From: [Phialemoniopsis] sp. UDSM-2020
Taxonomy: Eukaryota; Ascomycota; Sordariomycetes; Thyridiales; Thyridiaceae
Length of the DNA stretch: 64,000 nt
Reading direction: 5' to 3'
Assembly: GCA_018873225.1 (NCBI GenBank)
Contig: JAEILZ010000008.1
Span: 1,984,001 to 2,048,000, forward strand
Shown here one piece after another: positions 59,421 to 64,000 of the stretch (within the stretch, counting starts at the first letter, position 1; each line of letters begins with the position of its first letter). The notes below the pieces were generated by a model, which had not been told where the DNA came from, did no database searches, and was given only the letters and a program-made list of their open reading frames with translations. A program made the position numbers and the translations under genes.

Positions 59421-60641
59421 CTACCACTTACCACGCTCCATTGCCCTGGCCTGACGCTCAGAGAATCCAGGGCAGGCACCGCAGCGGCATCGGAAGCCAT
59501 ATTTCTCGTACAGAGACCGAGGACTGCCTCCATACGAGATTGTCAGCTCCTGGCCCGCTTGAACGGCCTTGGATGTAGTCATCACAATGATCCCTCGAGT
59601 GCGATCATGGCAGTATCGGACGTTGTTGGCCGGGGTACAGGCATGGTTGAACCTAGCCGCTTTTGCATAGACCGTGTTCAGCCGTCCAGTCTCGAAGCTG
59701 TAAAAATGCTCCATTTAGTAATCTTGGATTGCTGCGAGACGGGGCCCGGATACTCACGCGTTCGCATTCCAAATGGCCTCTTCGCGAGTCACTGACCGGT
59801 TTGGATGGTAGGGGTGAAGATCGTGGAATGCAGCCTTCTTGTAGGGCGAAAGATTGTTGAGATCCCGCATCAGATTCAGTGAGGTTGTCGTGATCAGTGG
59901 TCGCTCCAGGAGTATGGCTTGCCTTGCAGCAAGCGCTCGCCTAGCAAAGGCCCCATATCCTCCAACAGTGGACTGCTTGACCTCAAAGTATTCATTGGCG
60001 AATAAGACCTCTCCCGTGTTGGTGACAGTCTTGGGCTGTACGGGCTCATTTTTGCTGACGGTGACATCGGCATCCCCATATCCTGACTTGCAATCTCTGT
60101 CGGGTTCTTCATCTTCCACCTTGTTCAGCAGATACCGAAAACCCGGGATTGCGGTCCAGCTAAGCGCGGCCGAAAGCTTCCTCTCGATTCTTGAATCTGC
60201 TTAGCTGTCTGGAGTTACCAATACTGAAAGATCAAACTCACCCTGTTATGGCATGATACACATCGTGTCCACGATGGACCCCAATCAGAACCACACCCTC
60301 CGCAGTGGAGTTTGCACGTCGGTCACAATGAGACTGAAGATCTTCATTGTCCCTCGACCTCTCTTCAAGGGGCGCCGTATCTTGAGCCTTGAGGGAGACG
60401 GAATGGCAACTGGTACTCGAGCCAGGGGTCAGCACCTGTGTATTCTCATTGTAGCGAGTGGAAGCCTCCGGTGAGGGAGTACGTTCCAAGGATGCATCGG
60501 TCTCCGAATTCCATGTTTTCAGATTCTGGGCATTCATGTTAGCTGATAGCAGTACGAGGTCCCTTTCCTTAGAAGAAGGTAGCTGACCTCTGTGATGTTG
60601 GATGCCTGGGAAGAGTCCGAGCAGTCTGGATGGTCGCTCAT
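59421..60641 (-). CDS. SET-domain protein (SET5-like lysine methyltransferase type)
   Basis: I assemble exons complement 60641-60588, 60525-60242, 60189-59758 and 59697-59421 (348 residues). Exon 1 is only 18 codons (MSDHPDCSDSSQASNITE; intron GTCAGC...CCCAG with a GCTAAC branch). The junction between exons 2 and 3 is uncertain: the phase requires an acceptor at either AAG (exon start 60189) or TTAG (60159). The last intron (GTGAGT...ACAG) is firm. The SET core begins YFEVKQSTVGGYGAFARRAL and continues with RFNHACTPANNVRY, a version of the NHSCxPN cofactor motif, and AVQAGQELTISYGG. A post-SET CRCGAC follows (GFRCRCGACPG). This fits fungal SET5-like proteins, which methylate lysines using S-adenosylmethionine. 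The stop overlaps a GTAAGT, so a further exon is possible but not found. Confidence 0.75.
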
Positions 60642-60825
60642 TATTTAGCAAGTAAGTTCGAAAGAAGAATTGATCTTAGAGCTTGGTCGGTCAGCGCTGT
60701 ATACCCTGCTCTTGTAGTAACCTCAACTCGCTGAACGAGAGTATACGGATCTCGTCGAGGTTGGATATTTTGTTTGCGATTGTAAGAAGATAGGGTAGCA
60801 GTGGGATTGAGATAATGATGACTGT

Positions 60826-61500
60826 CTAGGGATATGTGTCGCTCTGTATGGCAATTGGGATATCGTTCGTTGAATGTCTTTCCTGCTGAGCCTGGGTAAG
60901 ATGTTGGAATAAATGTTGGTTTGTGGAATTAGGGGGGTTAGGGCTTGCAATCTTTCTGAGCCTGGACTTGAGGAAGTCGCTCTCTGTGAGGGTCTCATCT
61001 GATCTTTTGAGCGACTGCCCGAAATACTGCAGTCGCAGATCCATTTGATAGCCCAAAGTGGCAATTTCGATGATGCAGGCACCCGTGCTAGGGGCATGGT
61101 TGGGGGGTCAGTGTAGCTCACCTAGTCTGTTCAGCGTGTCTGGGATCACGAATAGGTTGAACTACTATCATCAAGTAATGAATGAGGGCTTTCGAAAGAG
61201 AGGTTGACGGTATACAGTCATCACTTACGTGCTTTGCCAAATCCAGCTCTTCTAGCAGTCTGTCGTACTCGGAGATGCACGGGTCCCCCAACTCTGAATC
61301 CTGACAAAGAAGATGATTTTTTGAAAAGGACACTTCGTCTCATCTAGGGAAACTTCGCCTGAAGCCAGAAAATGTGCAAGGTCATATGTTGAGGCAGCCC
61401 CTGAATGTGCACCATGAATTGTATTGCAAAAGTCTGGAAGGGTTTGAGAATGGTTGCCGAAGTAGCCATATACAAATATGGTCTTGCAATTATCATACAT
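60826..61500 (-). pseudogene. possible patatin-like remnant (C-terminal part)
   Basis: Reading down the minus strand, three coding-like pieces line up. The first (from 61500) reads CKTIFVYGYFGN, then IHGAHSGAASTYDLAHFLAS, which resembles the AxxTSAAPTYF block of patatin phospholipases. The second (about 61310-61230) reads DPCISEYDRLLEELDLAKH and ends at a GTAAGT donor. The third (about 61160-61130, reached after an acceptor ATAGTAG) reads FNLFVIPDTLNRL, ending at GTGAGC. A last piece reads IIEIATLGYQMDLRLQYFGQSL down to 60826. The order matches the late part of fungal patatin domains, but the donor between pieces 1 and 2 would be weak (GTTTCC), one junction fails phase, and the Gly-rich nucleophile motifs are absent. 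It could be a decayed gene or a real gene that I cannot resolve. Confidence 0.3.
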
Positions 61501-63400
61501 TGACTGTTATGTTTTGAGACTTGGTCATTCTACTCATCTGTTGAAGATAGCAAACTCACAAGCGACACCCGGTAAGCTCAGAGCGCTCGACTGTATTGAC
61601 AACCTTCAAAGATGATATGGCACTACCTGAGATCAACGATGAAGTTCCAAACTCATCACTGCTGGCTTGCGCATGAAGCTTTTGTGGATACAGAATACAA
61701 TGAGTGAGCGGACTGCTTGTCCTGGTACTGGGTCTTGAAGGATGTTTATCCCACATTTTCAAAGTGTCTAGCACGGATGCATGTTCACATTAATGTGAGT
61801 TTGTCCAATATCAAGTCAGAGTCACGGCTGAAATTCATTTGATATATAGCTCATGTACGGCGTCCAAGGTGAACGCTGTCTACCTGTGTGCTGTTTAGGC
61901 TGACAACCACTTGACCCTCTACCACATTGAAGATCACGGGAGGTAGGAAATGCAACCTGTGATGATTTTGTAAGTGGACTTCAGTACCCTTCGAGCCTGA
62001 GAATCCACATGTGATGTGTGTTCTTATAGCAAACTTGATGCGAGTGGCATTATACCACATGCAATTCAGGACCTAATATTGACATCCATCCGTGTGGGAT
62101 TTGATCAAATCTCTCGACCCCTCTCTCATCCGAAAGAATTTCTGTGGACTTGTTTTCCGCGTGTCAGAGGTCCAACCCCGGACGAATATCCGACTATAAA
62201 TCCTGATGAGCCCCAGAATTTGAAGCCTGAGGAATATTTCACTTACGGCACAAGGTACATCGCACATCTGAACCTTCCTCCTTCGCCGATAGAATAGGTG
62301 CGAAGAATACATCTGCCTTGTCGCTACTAGCCATGTGAAGATCACCGGCTACGATGACCCGTAAGCTCATATCTTGATGATTTCGGACAAGATCATCAAG
62401 ATACATCCGGGCCTAGCGAAATGTATCAGTGGTTCGGCCCTCAACAATATGATCCAGTCAAGAGGAATGTGTCATGCCTTGTTTACAACAGCCTTCCTTC
62501 CAGGATCATTATTGCCAAGGCCATTCAAGACGCCCTGAGATCTTGAGTCACCAGACCCAGAAGTGAGATGCTCGTCGTCGGTCGCCTCGGGGGACACCTC
62601 ATCGTTCATGATCAGGGTAGCATCTTTGATGCTCCTCTTCCCATAGCCAGGTGCACGACCGCTGAAAAGTCGGCGGCGGACAGGATCTCCATGCCGCGGG
62701 AACCAAGGGGCATACACCTTACGTGTCTCCTGACTCGCCAGCGTGGTGTCAAGTCCTTGTTGAAGTCGACGTGTGATCTTCTTGCGGGCTTCACTCTGTC
62801 TCTTCTGAAAACCCCTTGCTCTCAAGCTACGGAGCCTTGCGGGCGTGACACGTAGTGAGTACCTCTTGACAAATGGTTGACGTGGTTTGCGGAGTGATCG
62901 CCGGAGAGGTGAGGTCATTTCGGCTTTCGATATAAGAGAGGAGAGCCGCCGAGAGGCTCTTGGAAGGCTTGATAACGTACCCATGATGACAGGTAGGTCG
63001 AGGGATAGATGAAGACGAGAATAGTAGAAAAGCCAGTGCGATGAGCTTGGTCGTCTTTATGCTCGCGGCCAAGATGGGTCACAGGCCAGACATTGTCTTC
63101 AGACTGGTATGATCAGAGAACAAGCATGAGTGAGTTGTGAGGCTCCTTGTCAGTTTCTCATCGGCGGCAAGGGTGAAAAAGATTCGAGGAAACGTATTGG
63201 TTCGAATATTATTTGACACAAGCTTCAGTGATGGAGCCCTTCACACGATTTCTCGCGCATGCATCAGGTATAACATCTTCATAATGGAAGCAATCTTCGA
63301 TAAGTACTGAACGATACAAGATTTTCCGTCCCAACAAGAAGCGATAACGCAGACAGTATTCCATCCCATATACAAAAGCAACAAAAAGCAGGAAAGCAAG
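61501..63400. other. unresolved region with coding-like ORFs
   Basis: On the minus strand, open frames at 61556-61774 and 61851-62060 might be upstream exons of the fragment above (a GTACAT donor and a GCTAG acceptor would join them in phase). Another minus-strand ORF, 62472-62984, encodes a basic protein with a Ser/Asp-rich end. On the plus strand 62016-62297 overlaps these. None shows a clear family, and I cannot choose a strand with confidence. Confidence 0.35.
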
Positions 63401-64000
63401 CTACCTCCGACTGAGCACTGGATGCAATCCGCAGGTGGGACACCTCGACACCTGGTTCTGATTGTACTGATGTCCACACATGCATATCCAGACCTTTCTT
63501 GCCTTCGACCCCCTTGTCTCGATCAGAGTGCCTGCAGAGTGCAGCCCACTCTCGATGCCACAGCGAATGCAATAGTTCCGCAGCATTTCAACCTCGCCCG
63601 GTTGACTTGGGCGGTACTCGAGTGAAGGCGTTGGTGTTGGAACGGTGGGCGTCCAAAGCTGAGTCGCAGCGGAGGGTGGGGACCAGGCGTAGGTGCCATT
63701 ATGATAGGGGGTATAATAGGATGCATCATGTGAGACGCCGTACTGACCAACTGCGTCTGTTTCCGCCTTGGGTAGAGCTCGATATCTGCGTGCGCCCGTG
63801 TCTGGGTCGACAGAGACGACCTGAGCGTAATCAAGCAGGTGCTTAGTGGTGGCAAAGTCGTTGGCGTCCTTGATTCTGAAGCACAGGTAGCACGCATAAA
63901 CGCTGCCTGCCCCGACAGTTGACACGAGGGACTTCCGTTCCTGATCCAAGACAAACATGAACTTGTCCTCCCACTCGGCTTTCAGCCAGCCTTTCTGACG
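63401..64000 (-). CDS. Cys-rich protein, C-terminal part (5' end outside window)
   Basis: The reading frame is open to the window edge (GWLKAEWEDKF precedes the first ATG at 63958), so the N-terminal part lies beyond base 64000 and the visible part has about 199 residues. It contains a CYLCFRIKDANDF motif typical of fungal F-box-like proteins with zinc-binding cysteines, then a Pro/Thr/Ser-rich linker. The C-terminal pairs CIRCGIESG and, after KARKVWICMCGHQYN, RCPTCGLH form a likely zinc-ribbon. The final residues are HPVLSRR. The F-box family is inferred only from the first motif; the F-box itself would be upstream. Confidence 0.65.
   Translation of the reverse strand, partial: RQKGWLKAEWEDKFMFVLDQERKSLVSTVGAGSVYACYLCFRIKDANDFATTKHLLDYAQVVSVDPDTGARRYRALPKAETDAVGQYGVSHDASYYTPYHNGTYAWSPPSAATQLWTPTVPTPTPSLEYRPSQPGEVEMLRNYCIRCGIESGLHSAGTLIETRGSKARKVWICMCGHQYNQNQVSRCPTCGLHPVLSRR

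Noticed and set aside
1..64000. A CRISPR array, transposon, polyketide/NRPS cluster or new defence system
   Set aside because: No regularly spaced repeats, no transposase or long terminal repeats, no synthase genes, and the gene neighbours are unrelated housekeeping or regulatory genes.

Overview
The window is nuclear DNA of a filamentous ascomycete (Pezizomycotina, most likely a Sordariomycete). The reasons are many short introns of about 50-90 nt with GTRNGT donors and CTRAY-like branch sites, three Zn(II)2Cys6 regulators, a DUF3176 family member, a PEX2 peroxin and a fungal-type thioredoxin reductase. Coding density is low: 16 gene models (one of them a broken gene) and several 1-7.5 kb stretches in which no gene can be supported. 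No tRNA, rRNA, CRISPR array, transposon or biosynthetic cluster was recognised.

Layout. 0-6 kb: the 3' part of the GARP tether gene VPS53 (+) and a convergent Zn2Cys6 regulator (-). 9.7-14.2 kb: PEX2 (+) and a polytopic membrane protein of unknown function (+). 18.3-23.4 kb: adenine phosphoribosyltransferase (+) and a convergent EDEM/Htm1-type mannosidase-like ER quality-control protein with a PA domain (-). 27.4-29.2 kb: a Myb/SANT-like regulator (-), followed by about 7.5 kb without a supportable gene. 36.7-39.1 kb: a Leu3-type Zn2Cys6 regulator (-). 40.4-42.4 kb: a DUF3176 gene broken by two amber codons (+). 43.6-46.7 kb: a CTF1/FarA-like Zn2Cys6 regulator (+). 47-49.5 kb: a Gly/Pro-rich hypothetical protein (-) and a 92-residue conserved-looking small protein (-) whose exons are too short to stand out as an ORF. 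50.1-55.1 kb: thioredoxin reductase (-) divergent from a membrane-anchored ZZ-finger/EF-hand protein (+). 56.5-58.8 kb: a vanillin/salicylaldehyde-type aldehyde dehydrogenase (+) convergent with a DUF1772 membrane protein (-). 59.4-60.6 kb: a SET-domain protein (-). 60.8-61.5 kb: coding-like fragments that resemble the C-terminal part of a patatin domain (-). 63.4-64 kb: the 3' part of a Cys-rich protein (-) that runs off the window.

Functional links. The genes are mostly unrelated housekeeping and regulatory genes, not an operon-like system. One possible link is that PEX2 is a peroxisome gene and the regulator at 43.6 kb resembles the CTF1/FarA fatty-acid regulators that recognise CCTCGG. 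A CCGAGG hexamer lies about 220 bp upstream of the PEX2 start. The most useful new observations are the amber-disrupted DUF3176 gene (both changes have the TG-to-TA form typical of repeat-induced point mutation), the hidden 92-aa gene, and the possible patatin-like remnant. I did not find convincing evidence for a wholly new system.
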